Notes: a model not told the origin generated them from the sequence alone. Counted from the first letter of the stretch, positions 20,894 through 32,888 are shown. The stretch is 64,000 nucleotides of DNA from Temnopleurus reevesii (GCA_036244855.1 BQKZ01000850.1:68301-132300); one strand, 5' to 3'. Program-made: numbers and translations.

Positions 20894-22740
20894 GGATGAT
20901 AACAAAGAAAAATGTTACCAATCTCAATCCTGCAGAGGGGTGTGTGCGTGGGGGGGGGGGGGGGGCGGCACTATTATATAGATGTATATACCTCTATTCA
21001 ATTTCAATTCAATTCATTTATTTTCACTTCATCAGAAATAATACAAAGTATAATAAACATTTACAAAAATGCGGCACAGAAATGTTCCGAGTTCTTTTGG
21101 GTATGGGGGCACAACATTAAATTGTTTTCACATCATACAGTGTGAACACACTCTGGCTCTCGTGCATAGCCAAAATAATTATGATAGGTATCAAGTATTC
21201 AAAAACTTTGAAGAAAAAAAATCTCTATCAAACTATCTTTAATATGCCACACAAAAACTTTGGCAAAGAGTAATTTTTCCATAGGCTTTACACAGTGAAA
21301 AATTCTAAGAATTCTCTGCTAATTTCATTTAATGGAGTTTTTATTAGTATTATCATCATCATCATCATTTAGCCTTGGTCCCTTAAAACACTTCCTATGC
21401 CTGTAGTCGTGGGGGGGGGGGGAAGGGGTCCGACTGCCTCCTTAATTGTGTGTGGTCATCCATTGGTAGGCTTTTCTAAATAAGGCTCTGATTACATCAT
21501 ACATGTGTGTCATTGTCGGGTCTGGTACTGGTAGTCTGTCATTTGAACTTTACAATTGAACTTTGTTATTTACAGCAGAATACGGTGGACCAGTATATAT
21601 TGGCGCGTGTGACCCCCAAAAGTTGATCTTTTGGAACACAATGATAATTATTTCAAAATAGAAAGTATTGAATCAAATCCATTTTAGAAGAGTCATTTTA
21701 TATCGTTTAAATAAGTTAGAATTATTTTTAAATCATTATTGCACTGTTTTGATTACACTATAGTAACAGTTTAGATTTGTCCTCATGATATATTTTCCGC
21801 TGTTGCACTCTCAGGCGATCTCTTATTTGAATATCATTTTCATGAAGCTGTGGCTCGATATGGTTCGTCATCATATCACAAATTAATGTATGTACATTTC
21901 GGTGATTGACGTGAAAATTATTTAATTGTCCCCCATATGAAGCACAACGTTTCTTCATTGCTCCATGACGTATTGACCAATTACCATATGAGCCATTGCT
22001 AATTGTGATATTGAGGAAAATATTGACAAAATGCAATAGCTTCAACCTTTATTCTTTTTTGGGGGGCGGGGGTCAAATTGCGGATAATGACCTTAATGAT
22101 CATATCAATGCGGATTTTTTGTAAAAAAAAAATTGATAAAAATTCACTTTCATCGGCTAGATTGAAAAAACAAAACAAAAACAAAACGTTACAGAGTTTT
22201 CGTCTGTACCGATTTATAAAAAATAAAAATATTCTACTGCGCTGTCGCCAGGTGGAGTTTTAATAGATTTTATGACATGCAAAAGAAAAAGCTTGTACAT
22301 TGCATTCCACCCACTAACTGACAAGTAAAAAACGTAATCACTTCCCTCCGACGGCGGTTTTGACAAGGCCAACCCCCACCCCCCAAAAAGGAAATGAAAG
22401 TCTCAGAGCGGCGGGTCGGCCATGCAATATACAAGTAAAAAAAAAGTGGAGAAAACCAATCTAAGGCGCTCGGTGGATTAACCCGACCGGTAAAAATTTA
22501 AGTGTGGCGCCATCTATACACCTTTGTGGAGGTGGCATTGCCACAATGAGTAATCGGGCTGTCAGTTTTCAATATTTGTGCCTACATTTATGATGTTAAC
22601 ATTTATAAGGTGATTTCTTTCATCATAAAAAAAAACCTTGCACAGTCTTTGCCTGACGTACAGCAAAAAAAATGATGATGTAAATTGGAAATTCAATGAT
22701 ATAATAGACCTCATGACATAATGAAAGAAAATATAATGGA
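20894..22740. other. Intergenic stretch between TBC1D5 and ZEB
   Basis: Contains G-runs (20949-20966, 21411-21422), a (TCA)n run near 21354-21368 and a reverse-oriented retroelement tail at 20995-21075. A more GC-rich piece at 22320-22560 carries GTGGCGCCATCTATA at 22502-22516. No gene was recognised. Confidence 0.7.
20995..21075 (-). repeat. LINE-like 3' tail (TTGAA repeats)
   Basis: On the minus strand this ends AAAATAAATGAATTGAATTG and AAATTGAAT, the form of many invertebrate LINE 3' ends, which have a polyadenylation-like AATAAA followed by short repeats. Only the tail is present. Confidence 0.4.
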
Positions 22741-22746
22741 GTAGCC

Positions 22747-22754
22747 TATATAAA
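22747..22754 (+). promoter_or_regulatory. TATA box of a candidate plus-strand promoter
   Basis: TATATAAA about 90 bases upstream of the ATG at 22844, a plausible core promoter spacing with a start site near 22780. A GC-richer stretch precedes it. Confidence 0.4.
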
Positions 22755-22843
22755 TGGAACACCGAATCCGAGAATGCAAGTTGCAAGTACAAGAGATGTT
22801 CATTGTTTGAATATAAAATTGAAGGGCGAAGAAACTGGACAAA

Positions 22844-22955
22844 ATGAACAACTCCGCATCCAAGCCTTACAATGACTGTAATAGGCCTTCAGGCAGCCGG
22901 AATAAATCGCCTTCTGCGTCATTCTTCAAATCAATTTCGAACAAGGAAATAAAGG
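22844..22955 (+). CDS. Candidate first coding exon, unknown product
   Basis: ATG at 22844 opens 37 codons rich in Ser, Asn, Lys and Arg (MNNSASKPYNDCNRPSGSRN, then KSPSASFFKSISNKEIK), followed by a GTATGA donor-like site at 22956. Composition is more coding-like than the surrounding DNA and a TATA box lies upstream. No later exon was found and the sequence matches no family I know. It could be the start of a gene that runs antisense into ZEB, a long non-coding RNA or chance. Confidence 0.3.
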
Positions 22956-23026
22956 GTATGATATTTCATTTGCTTCATTTATTTTTTTTTTGTTCTGTTT
23001 TCGCCCAGTCCCTTTTTCTTTCAATA

Positions 23027-23244
23027 GGCGGGTTTACTTATATATTCAAATTTATGTGCGTATAACGTAGTTACGTGGTATTCCACAGACCGGTTGATTA
23101 CAATAAGACTACAATAATTGGAATCCAGTTTGCATACATTTCTTTTTGCTATGACGTGCAAGCCTCGGGTAAGCTTTCTGGTTACCAAGAACAACCTTTG
23201 TGTTGGAGGTATGCATACAATTTGCATATATTAGTAAACCCGCC
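23027..23244. repeat. Inverted-repeat element, family A copy 2
   Basis: Bounded by GGCGGGTTTACT at the left and AGTAAACCCGCC at the right, an exact 12-base terminal inverted repeat. The interior is shared, partly inverted, with 7875-8105 and 56775-56991 (for example GGGTAAGCTTTCTGG, the complement of the CCAGAAAGCTTACCC at copy 1). It is the best-preserved copy of the family, with no coding capacity. Confidence 0.88.
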
Positions 23245-23268
23245 TTTTCCATGTATCGTTCCCCTTAC

Positions 23269-23270
23269 AC

Positions 23271-23308
<38 letters not shown>

Positions 23309-23315
23309 ACAGCAC

Positions 23316-23347
<32 letters not shown>

Positions 23348-23423
23348 ACAGCACCATCATATTCATCACGACCCTTATCATCATCACCATCATTATTATC
23401 AACACCACCACCACCACTACAAC

Positions 23424-23467
<44 letters not shown>

Positions 23468-23690
23468 ACAGTGTCATCATCATAATCATCACAACCACAA
23501 CTTTTCATAATCACTATCACCACCATTATCAACAATACCATCACCATGAAAACCTTCAAAACTCTCACGACCACAATTTTTTATCATCATCAATATCAAT
23601 GATATCAAGGATGATAATCATCATCATTATCAAACTCATCGCCACCAGAACCACCATCATCACTCATATTATCCCTTACACCATCACAAC

Positions 23691-23734
<44 letters not shown>

Positions 23735-23834
23735 AGAGTATCATCAACACCAACATTATCATCATCACAACCTCATCATCATCATCATCATCATAATCAT
23801 CATCATCATCATCATCATCATCACCGCCATCATC
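23269..23834. repeat. ATC-rich compound microsatellite, about 560 bases
   Basis: Long runs of (ATC)n separated by variants such as CAACAGCACC and CACCACCACCACC. Reading frames of Ser, Ile, His, Asp or Met repeats on both strands are products of the trinucleotide repeat and are not genes. It lies just beyond the predicted polyadenylation end of ZEB. Confidence 0.95.
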
Positions 23835-23914
23835 CGTATCATCATCTTAACCAACAAACCAAGACAATCAGTAGTGATAAGAGACACCCATCAAAATAAG
23901 TGAACAAGACGGTA

Positions 23915-25735
23915 GATGTACATTTATGTGACTTTATTTTGTCTCAAAATAGCAACATTGCTACAATACATAAATAGGTGGACCACCTTCAGAAAAAATG
24001 GAGGCCCACTCTTTTTCTTGACCAATATTTTACAATTTTAGTGAATAAATAGTTACACATCAACAAGAATAAATAAGTTTATACAAAACTACATGTACAT
24101 AATCAATTGTATTAACCAATAGACCCAGTGGCAACTTTGCTTTGAAAACAAATTTACAAATGAAAAGACCATATAAAATAATACATGTACAATACAAATG
24201 AACTCATGCATGGAAGATTGGAAGTATCTTTCATTCTTCCTCTGGAAATTGAACTAATTCTAAGTCTAAAATGCCCAGAGACTATTCTAATAGTGATACA
24301 CACACAGACATAACAAAACAATAACAACTAATTGCAAAGAATAACTTCCTTATTCTTTTTATGAATTGAAATTGGGAGTTGAACAGGGTCTACTATTTCT
24401 AATGACAAATTAACAGATATAGTGACCAAAGTCATTTTAATATGTATCAAATTGCAATAGTAAGGGAGAGACCAAAAAAAATAATTTTTTTTTTTAAGAA
24501 GAAAAAAAAGGAAGCAGGTGGGGTAAGCTTACTTAAGAGCGAGAAATTGAGTATTCATCATTGTTATAACTTCCCAAAAGACTATAAATATGGAATGGGT
24601 AAGTAGGGAAAATACATTAATGGCACTTTCAAAACATGAATATATCTACGAACAAAAATGGTTGACATGAATTTCTATCATTCTCCCCATGCAATAAAAT
24701 AAATTTTGCGTAGGTAAAGCACTACGGGTCCCACAATATATTTGTATAGTGTCTAAGATTGCACAAGCTTTTTTAGATGGAGCATATACAGCATCTCACA
24801 TCTGGATTATCTCACCACTTTCATTTCAGTATGAAAACGAGGCAAATAAATAATAATGACAAGAATCTGTGCCATGAACTATCACTTCTACTTCAAGAAA
24901 TACATCAAGATTTTTATCTTCAATTTTCAAAAGTTAAGTGAATTTGGTTGAGAAGATTTATAATCAATCTTCAGTAAAGTGGAAGATGTATAGGTAAAAT
25001 ATGAAATCATATCTAATCATGTAATCAGGAAATGTTTTTCCAAGTTAAATAAACTGCTCAAATTGCAAAAATATCTTAACTCTATATGTTTCAATATTGT
25101 ACTGATCATATATACATTACACCACACAGAAGGAAGAGTAGTACATATATTGAACAAATATAACCTTTATTGTGTGCAACTTCCTCTTCTTATCAAACCC
25201 CCAATTATCATTATACTCGACACAATATCATTGTATTTTCAATACCTTCAAATGTATTTCTGTAGATTCCTTTCTTCTTCCCTCTGCTGTTGAATCATTC
25301 AACTTGAATTAGTTCGAGAAAAATACATCACTTTTTTCATACATAAGTGTTTAATCGAAAGAATGTTGAAACTGTGGATTTGGAAATTTATCCATCTTTC
25401 TTGATTCTTCCTTTTTTAAATACATGAATTTCATTAAATGATCTTGTTCATATTTCTTATTCAATAAAGCCATCCTATAGAGTTCAATGAGAGATGAGAG
25501 ATAAATGTCTCTTTCACACAAATGAAGTTTCCTTTAGATTTCCTTTTTTGCTTTCTGATTGCGGAAATAGAAAGTGACTAAGGTCCATGAAAACAAGTCC
25601 ATAATTATTCCTTTAATCAAGCTCAATCAACTTTCATTTAAAAAGATTTTGAAATAGCCTTTTGACTTGGAAAGTCACTAATAATGTATCATAATCATGA
25701 TATCTGTGATATCATCAGTGACATAATCTATCAAT
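23915..25735 (-). other. ZEB 3' untranslated region (predicted)
   Basis: Extends from the ZEB stop codon to the last clear AATAAA on the minus strand (TTTATT at 23933-23938). A proximal AATAAA is at 25166-25171, so a short form of about 570 bases is possible. The sequence is AT-rich with no other gene. The ends are inferred from the signals only. Confidence 0.55.
23933..23938 (-). terminator. Distal ZEB polyadenylation signal
   Basis: AATAAA on the minus strand, about 1.8 kb after the ZEB stop, followed downstream by the ATC satellite. An alternative signal is at 25166-25171. Confidence 0.45.
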
Positions 25736-25948
25736 CTAGACCCCAGTGATATGCTTCTCCTCCATCCTCCTAATCATTGCACCTGTACTCTCCAACCCAA
25801 TCTCCATCTCATCAGCTTGATGATGCGGATGATGATGGTGGTGGTGGTCCATCATCATGGCATCCTTGCCTTCACCGAGCATCTCCTTCTCACTGCCCTC
25901 CAGGTGGGGTCCGCCAGCAGCGCCTACGGCATCTCGCCTGCAGTAGCT

Positions 25949-25981
<33 letters not shown>

Positions 25982-26115
25982 GGAGTGAGAGAACTTCTTG
26001 AGACATCGGTCACATTGGTAGGGTTTCTCCCCTGAGTGGAGACGGGAGTGCTCCATCAGATGATGCTTGTGCTTGAAAGCCTTCCCACACTCCTTGCACT
26101 GGTGAGGGCGCTTAC
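25736..26115 (-). CDS. ZEB: ZEB coding exon 5 (C-terminal zinc fingers 7 and 8, stop)
   Basis: Acceptor TTCAAACAG (from 26116), stop TAG at 25738-25736. It codes residues 1139-1264. Finger 7 is [21 protein letters not shown] (1145-1165). Finger 8 is [20 protein letters not shown] followed by RYSYC (1173-1197). Both match the vertebrate ZEB C-terminal cluster almost residue for residue ([36 protein letters not shown]). This cluster binds E-box CACCTG sites as a pair with the N-terminal cluster. The tail is acidic with a run of six histidines. Confidence 0.97.
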
Positions 26116-27041
26116 CTGTTTGAAGAAAAAAAATAAATGGAGAAAAAAAGATTAGCAACTATGATATTGAGAAAAAAATATGATGCTCAGAAAGTCTATG
26201 AATGGAATTTTAGTTGTTTCAGATATCACTAAATACATAAGTATTTCAAGTTCATTATTTTACCTTCATCTAAAAATGTTTCGTACAATGAAAAAAAATT
26301 GATCCAAAGAAGGGAGCATTTTGTGACTTTTTAAAATGAACTTGAAAAGTGCCCCACCTGTTTATTTCTATGACAGTGACAGTGCATGGTTAGGTTAAGG
26401 CCATAGACTGTCATATCAGAAAATAGCCTTGTGATTATTAATGCTGATAGGAAAGAAATGATCTTGGTTTGGAGCTTAGCACTCCAAGGTACATACAAAA
26501 GTGACTTGCATTCTGACTTCCTATAGATCTACACAACCAACGAATGTGACATAAAATAACATCTGTTCTTTCCCCCACTATGATGCTTAGGATATGATGA
26601 GATATCATCTCGAGGGCATATAATCAAACAACTTTTTTTGTTGCTGTTATGATAATTTGCATATGTTTGTGCTAAATAGAGTATTTTGCTGAAGAGAAAT
26701 ATTAAAAACTGTGAATTACTCACACAAAGGAAAAGTTTACTGTCAAAAAACTGCAAACATATATACAAATAACTCCAAATAATGTCTTTCTTTACAAAAC
26801 TTTCTTTTGGAACAATTGTGTTTCATGGAATTAGTATGAGAGTTTTGTTAGCAGATAATGAAATCAGAATATTGCAGGCAAAATGAAACAGAAAGAAATT
26901 TGGAAGCAAATAGTTTGAAATTCATTGTCTATCATTTTCATTTATAAAAAATGGTTATTCCAGAAAGAGCCCATTATTATCATGGAGATGATGAAGATGA
27001 TATCCCAAGCTCTAAAAAATAGCTTACTTCGTATTAAGTAC
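26116..27041 (-). other. ZEB intron 4
   Basis: AT-rich intron of 926 bases without other recognised features. Confidence 0.85.
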
Positions 27042-27230
27042 CTGAGTGCTCATAAACATGTCGAAGAAGTGAACTGTGTTTCTGGAAAGTCTTGGGGCAC
27101 TGTGAACATGCATACTGGCCTGACGAGGTCCTCGATGGCTTGTCTGATCTCCTCCGTCGTCCTGGTCCGATACCGATGTCGCTCATTGAGTCTTCAGAGG
27201 CGATATCTGATGAGTTGTCATTTGATGCAG
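27042..27230 (-). CDS. ZEB: ZEB coding exon 4 (zinc finger 6)
   Basis: 189 bases between acceptor TCATACAG (from 27231) and donor GTACTT (27041-27036). It takes one base from exon 3 and leaves one. It codes residues 1076-1138: an acidic Ser-rich segment, an RRRR basic patch near residue 1100, then finger [20 protein letters not shown] plus H (1117-1137), matching the first C-terminal finger of vertebrate ZEB proteins ([21 protein letters not shown] type). The donor is less canonical than the others, but the phase fits. Confidence 0.95.
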
Positions 27231-27641
27231 CTGTATGATGAAAATAAGACAAATGAAAATGTTAATCATTTTTTCTTTAGAAAAACAATACTTTATCACA
27301 GCAGGAAAAAGCTACTTTACAAAATCTTGTCATATTGCTGCCTAGATAACTCTTTATCATAAAAAACAACTAAGAAATGATGAAATAATTTCAACAATAA
27401 AACTTTCCTATTAAGCATATTTCCCATTAAAAAGCAAGCTTACTGTTTTGAGGGAAGAAAATTTGAATCATTTACACTATTGGGAAAAGAATATATTTTA
27501 GAAATAAAATACAAATCTTTTTCTCATTTCAAATATTTTTTGAGTACAGGTATGTTCTATCACAAATTTTAGATACAAAATATTCTACATTTATATGATT
27601 ACTTTTAAAATAAAACAATTTTATTGGACAACTCAACTCAC
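27231..27641 (-). other. ZEB intron 3
   Basis: Short AT-rich intron without recognised features. Confidence 0.85.
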
Positions 27642-30347
27642 CATGATTAGGAGGAAGACCACCGCCATTGAGCATTGCAGGTAGGAAGGGATTGGTTGGT
27701 CCATAAGCAGCTCCCAGATGGGCCATCGTACTGGGCATGAATCCCGTCTTAGCCAGGGCACTGTAGACATCTGGCACTTGAAGATGCGAGCCATACACCG
27801 GTGGGGGAGCAACAAGGTAATCTACTCCATCGGTGAACCTCATCCTCTTGGCAGCAGCATAGCCACCCATGGTGGGGAGGTAGGCATAGAGAGGATCGGG
27901 GTAGGAGCGTTTTAGGAGCATGCTGGCATCAGAAGCAGATGGTGTGGTGGTTGTAGCAGTAGAGGAGGGCGTGGTTGTCTTGTTGGGGCTTGGGCTGGTC
28001 CTAGCCTTATGAGCTTTGATGCTGTTCTCATAGAGACTTGAGGAGAGAGTCTCAGGTGGGGGATATGCAGAGGGTAGGAGGTATCCGTTGACAGCAGCGG
28101 CTGCAGCTGCAGAGTACAGCGCTGAGTAGTTGTAGCCGTAGACAAGCTTGGGTGCAATGGAAGACCTGCCTAATGGAGGTGGAGGTGACGATTTCCGCTT
28201 TGGCATAGAAAGATCAAGAGGAGAAGTGTCTACTCTGTGCTTTATTGGTGTAACAGATCGAGCTGGGGAACGGCTGTCCCGATCCATGGGCTCTAATCTC
28301 TCATGTGAACGGGCCTCGGTCTCACTGCCTGCTGTGCTAACATCCATGCTCTTCACTTTATGATAGGTAACTCTGATAGGGTCCTTAGGTAAGGAATTAA
28401 TACTGCTGCATGGGGAAGGAGGGAGGCTGTCGGCATCACCCACTCTCTCAGCGCTGCTGCTACTCCTCACTGAAGCCGTTTCTAAATCGCAGTTCTCTCC
28501 TGGGGATTTGATACAAGTCTCCTTGCTATCGATAGCTTGAGCTCCTGTGTGTTCTTTGCTGCGCTGCGTGGGAGGTACAACTGTCACAACTGGGGATTGT
28601 CTCATTAAGCTCAAGCTCTTAAGCGATGGATCCGACCCCTCCTCTTCGAGTTTACGTGTGTGCTGAAACCACTTGTTAACGAGCTGCATAGGCAAGTTGA
28701 GCGCTACTGAAATTTTTTCGATGCCGTCATCCGATGGCTTAGCCTGCATGGCATAGAAAGCGCGCAGGGCTTGCTCTTGGGCCTTGGAAATTGTTTCAAG
28801 CAACTTAGATATATCGGTCGTCTTGATAGGTTCAGGTTCAGGGCTTTGAGCTCTGAAAGGGGAAGATGGATTTCCTGAATTGGGGCTAGCTTTTGGAGAA
28901 GGCTGCTCTGCACTTTCGCTATGTGGAGAAGTCATCTCTTTGTTATTTTCACCTTCTGTTCCTCTTTCAACATCATCCCCTTCCATTTTATTATCACTTT
29001 CCTCATTTTTATGCTGTGATAAGAACTCCTGCTGCATCTCATAATAACGATCTAATGTAAAATTGCCAATGTTTTGTTGTGGCTGTGGAGCACCATTGAA
29101 AAGTTTCATCTTGAGCACATCCTCATTAAGGTCACAAAGATAACGCTCATGCTGATGAAGATCGATAGGGCTGTGAAATTCTCTTCCACAATACTTGCAT
29201 CCTGTTCTGTCGGGATTTAGGTTAATCTGAGATGGGAAACGTGATTCCAAACAGCGATTGATAGCTTGAGCTTCATGCACTTTCTTGAGAGTATAGTCAA
29301 CAATGTTATAACTCTTTTTCTCCTGATGCACACCATTTCCATTGACAAATGTTTTGGGCTTTTCTGGTTCCTCGGGTGTTGTCTTTTCGGGTGGTGGCAC
29401 TTGAGCCTTTGGCAAGGGGGTTACAGCTGCCATTTTCTCAAGTTTGAATGGTCTGATTTCAAATGGACTTGCAACAACAGGGGGTGTGTCAATAATTGTC
29501 TTTGTTTTCTTTAGTTTTGAGATGTCTGTTTTCTGCCCGTCTTTTTGCTGTTTGCAAACAGTGGATGCTACAATTTGTAAGACTTTCTTCACAGCATCAT
29601 TGGCGGGACTAGTGAGGGGAGTTGTACTTCCATTCTCCTGTGGCGTCTCACTGCTTGCTTGTTCTTGGACTGAACCATCTGCATTTGGTATCTTAATATG
29701 CAGAGGAGTCATATAAGCCTGTGAACCATTCTTTGGCTCGGGATGAGGCCGAGGTTCACTCGTGTCTATGTCACTGATAGGAGATTGCAAGACTGGCGAA
29801 GGAAGGCTATTAATAACTTTGACAGGAGGGACTCCAGAGAGTCTGGTCAACGCTGCTGGTTGCTCTTTCACTGGTGAGCACTTTTTGCTACTGATGTGCG
29901 AGCTGTAAGAACCAGAATGCGAGAAGCGTTTGAGGCAAGTTGGGCACTCATAGGGTTTCTCACCACTATGAATACGAAGATGCTCCTTGAGGTGATGTTT
30001 GTACTTGAACGCCTTGCCGCACTCTCCACATTTAAACTTGCGATTCCCAGATGTGTGTGTCAGCATGTGACGCTGCAGTCTGTAAATGTTCACAAAGGCC
30101 TTATTGCAGATATCACAGATTTGGTTGCGCCCTGGCATATGCGTGGCCATGTGACGTTCCAGCTGCGACTTGTAGGCGAAGCAGTAGTTGCATTCCGGGC
30201 AAGAAAAATTGTTGAATGTCTTCTCATGTCGGTATTTGATATGCTCTTTGAGGGAGGTCAGGCGTTTATATGAGCGGTCGCAGTATGGACAGTCTTCGGG
30301 CTTCCCAAGCTCACCATCGATTTCGGTTTCGTTGTCCTCATTTCCTT
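27642..30347 (-). CDS. ZEB: ZEB large exon 3: five N-terminal fingers, homeodomain, CtBP motif
   Basis: 2706-base exon, acceptor TGTTACAG (from 30348), donor GTGAGT (27641-27636), coding residues 174-1075. Fingers: [20 protein letters not shown] (193-214), [20 protein letters not shown] (223-243), [20 protein letters not shown] (251-271), [20 protein letters not shown] (280-300) and the CCHC finger [20 protein letters not shown] plus KKC (308-330). A further atypical C-x2-C..H..C unit lies at 557-578. The homeodomain is at about 686-745 (28812-28633), with [10 protein letters not shown] and [10 protein letters not shown]. The PLDLS motif at 883-887 (28207-28221) is the known binding site of the CtBP co-repressor. 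The protein acts in the nucleus as an E-box-binding transcriptional repressor that controls mesenchymal and neural fates in animals. Confidence 0.98.
28207..28221 (-). other. CtBP-binding motif PLDLS
   Basis: Residues 883-887, followed by [12 protein letters not shown] is the classical CtBP recruitment motif of ZEB1, ZEB2 and Drosophila zfh1. Only this copy with the exact core was seen. Confidence 0.95.
28633..28812 (-). other. ZEB homeodomain region
   Basis: Residues about 686-745, placed by taking W733 as homeodomain position 48 and L701 as position 16. The recognition helix reads WFQHTRK, so position 51, almost always Asn in DNA-binding homeodomains, is His. Vertebrate ZEB homeodomains also lack this Asn and are thought not to bind DNA directly. 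Confidence 0.85.
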
Positions 30348-31775
30348 CTGTAACAATAAAAGAGAAAATAGAAACAAAAGAAAATGAGTGACATTTCCTG
30401 ACTGTAAAATTCATTGTCACACCTCTTATAAACAACCCCCTTTAATTACCATAAAAACTGAAGTCGCACAGCTGGAGTAGCGATATCTTGTCTTTCGCTT
30501 CCACCTATGCTTAAAACAGAGGATATAATAGATGCCTTTATTACTAATAAAATATGAGAATATTACTTTCACTTTTCTATCCACTTGACTGCAAATGTGC
30601 ATTGAAAGACTTTTCTTTCACCTCTTTCAAAAGTGTTCAAGTACCTGGGGATTGATGGGTATTTACCTACAAATTGCTTTCACGTGAATGAGAGTAATAA
30701 ACAAAACATCATCTTAAAGTACTATTCAGTAGTTTCAATTGTAACAATCAGATAAAATACAGGAAATTATATGATTTCTATTCAATAAGAAAAGTAAAAT
30801 TAAAATGTAATCAAAACCTTAAAAAAGGCTCATCTGTCTGCTTGGTTTGAAGATTGCATGATTGTATGTACTTTTTGCATTTTAACTTAACAATATCATT
30901 TCAGTCACCTCCTCTCAGTTTCGTTAAATTATTCAATGCCACTATTCTATTTGCCTTCAAAAGACAAAGAATTATTTAATTTCTTTGTCAATTATGAAAT
31001 CATTGTTGTGAGGCTGATATTCTGATAATGCAAAGTTAAGAGATGAATATCATGTTTCCTATCATGTACTGTTATCTAATTGCCAATCTTTTACAAATGC
31101 TCTTTTCCAGGTACTAAACAAGGGAATGTTCTCATTTTTCATCTGTCATGCACATCTGTTCGCAGCCCTTAATCCCCTAAATGCAATAATTCTCAACACA
31201 AAATGACAGGAACTCGCCACTTAGCCTGTATTTGTACACATTATCTAAAATTGAAATTGTTACATGCCTCCCCTTTCCATCTGTCACATGACACTTTCAT
31301 CCATCCCCTTGATCCTATTGGTGACTCTGTGCAAGGCCAGTTTGACAGATATTATTATGATATTTCATTGTAAGGCCAAGAAAAAAAATTGTTTGTTTGC
31401 CCAAGAATGCCATTTTTTAAACACAGTATTGGTCTGTAGAAAAGTTTTATTATCCAATTAAAAAACCCCAATTATTTATCAGGGGAATCATGTCTTTAGC
31501 GCCCTCTGTTATATTATATTCCAAAAATGTGTGTACATTAAAGTTATCTAAAAATCTATGCAAGAAACATATTAATTATTTTGGGTACATGTAGTTCAAG
31601 TCTCAAGAGAGGGTGTACAATTTGAATACTTTTTTTGATGGGTCAATTTACTAAGTAGTAGCTTTTCCTCCAATTTCTCTAAGGGAAAGATAAGAGCCCA
31701 TTTTGCTCAAATTGTTTAAAATTCTATTAAAGCAATACATAGTTATGTGGAATCTTGTGCATTTAAAGTTCCCTT

Positions 31776-31833
31776 TATTATTATTATTATCATTATTATT
31801 ATTGTTATTATTATGATTATTATTATTATTATC
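31776..31833. repeat. (TTA)n microsatellite
   Basis: Imperfect TTA repeat interrupted by TCA, TTG and TGA units. Confidence 0.9.
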
Positions 31834-32775
31834 TTTTGATTCAGAGTGCAATAAAAACTTATGTATGAAATGGGAAATCAAGAAACAAGATATCAAAGAG
31901 TAAATGGGCAGGAAAATGAGACATAAGAATAAACAAATTTGCTACTGCTCCTGAAGTTTAAAAATATGAGCATCCCGTAAAGGAGAAACAAGAAGATTAG
32001 CAATGAACTTGATCTCATAGTGGGGGTTAAGGTACTTTGTTTTCTGATCTCACCCACCTACTGATACTGATCTACTGTCTAACCTAAGGATGCAAGAGAT
32101 GAGTGCAATCAAACAATAATCTATCCCATGAAATCCCATCAGAACGTGACGATTCATGCATACATCATCATGGGAGTGAAGGGGGAGGGGCAGGGGCAAA
32201 TGTGGGGCAGAGTTGGGAGACAGGATTACAATAAGGGATTTACTGAATAATTCTCTAGAGTGTCAAGTTATCTCTTCCTCATTTGTGATTATTATGTCCA
32301 TGTGATTAAGTAACATTTTATCTCTTGGCACAGGGAGCTGAGAACCTTAGTATGTTTCAATATAGCACATCTATGATAATTATGACCTGCCGCCCAAGGA
32401 GACTTATGTAACGTTACTATTAGGCATATCTATTAGCAGGGGTGCCAACCGTTCTGAAATATGCATGAGGAGTAAATTAGTAGGAATTTAAGGCTTCCAT
32501 TACAAGTGAATGGCTGAGACAATGGCTAGTGCTGTCAAGTTTGCTCTCACTTTTTTTCAGCTGCTGCATTACTCACGGTTTAATTTTTACCTCATGCATA
32601 TTCAAAAGTATAAGATTCAGAGGAAGGGAAATAATGGTGGAAAGAAATGAGGAATAATGAGGAAAAAGGCACTGAAAGAGGAATTAATGGATTAAGAAGA
32701 AGAAGATAGAATAAGAGAAAGAGATAGAGAAAGAGGAGGGGCAAAATAGGGGAGGCTTGGGAAAAAGGGTAACAG

Positions 32776-32812
32776 AGAGAGAGAGAGAGAGAGGGGGGGG
32801 GGGGGGGGGGAG
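32776..32812. repeat. (GA)n followed by a G-run
   Basis: About nine GA units followed by an almost unbroken run of G, on the plus strand. The G-run could be prone to replication slippage or sequencing error. Confidence 0.95.
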
Positions 32813-32888
32813 GGAAAGCCCAACAGGGAAAAGGCATTTTCTATGGCATTTCTTATATCTTATGAAATGACAATGGTTTGATACATAC

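Larger units (their letters stand above)
30348..32888 (-). other. ZEB intron 2
   Basis: 2.5-kb intron with a (TTA)n stretch (31776-31833), a CTCF-like sequence at 31497-31511 and a GA/G tract (32776-32812). No other exon was recognised. Confidence 0.8.

Noticed and set aside
23182..23796. Long open frames rich in Ser, Ile, His, Asp or Met on both strands
   Set aside because: They are translations of the ATC trinucleotide satellite in different frames.
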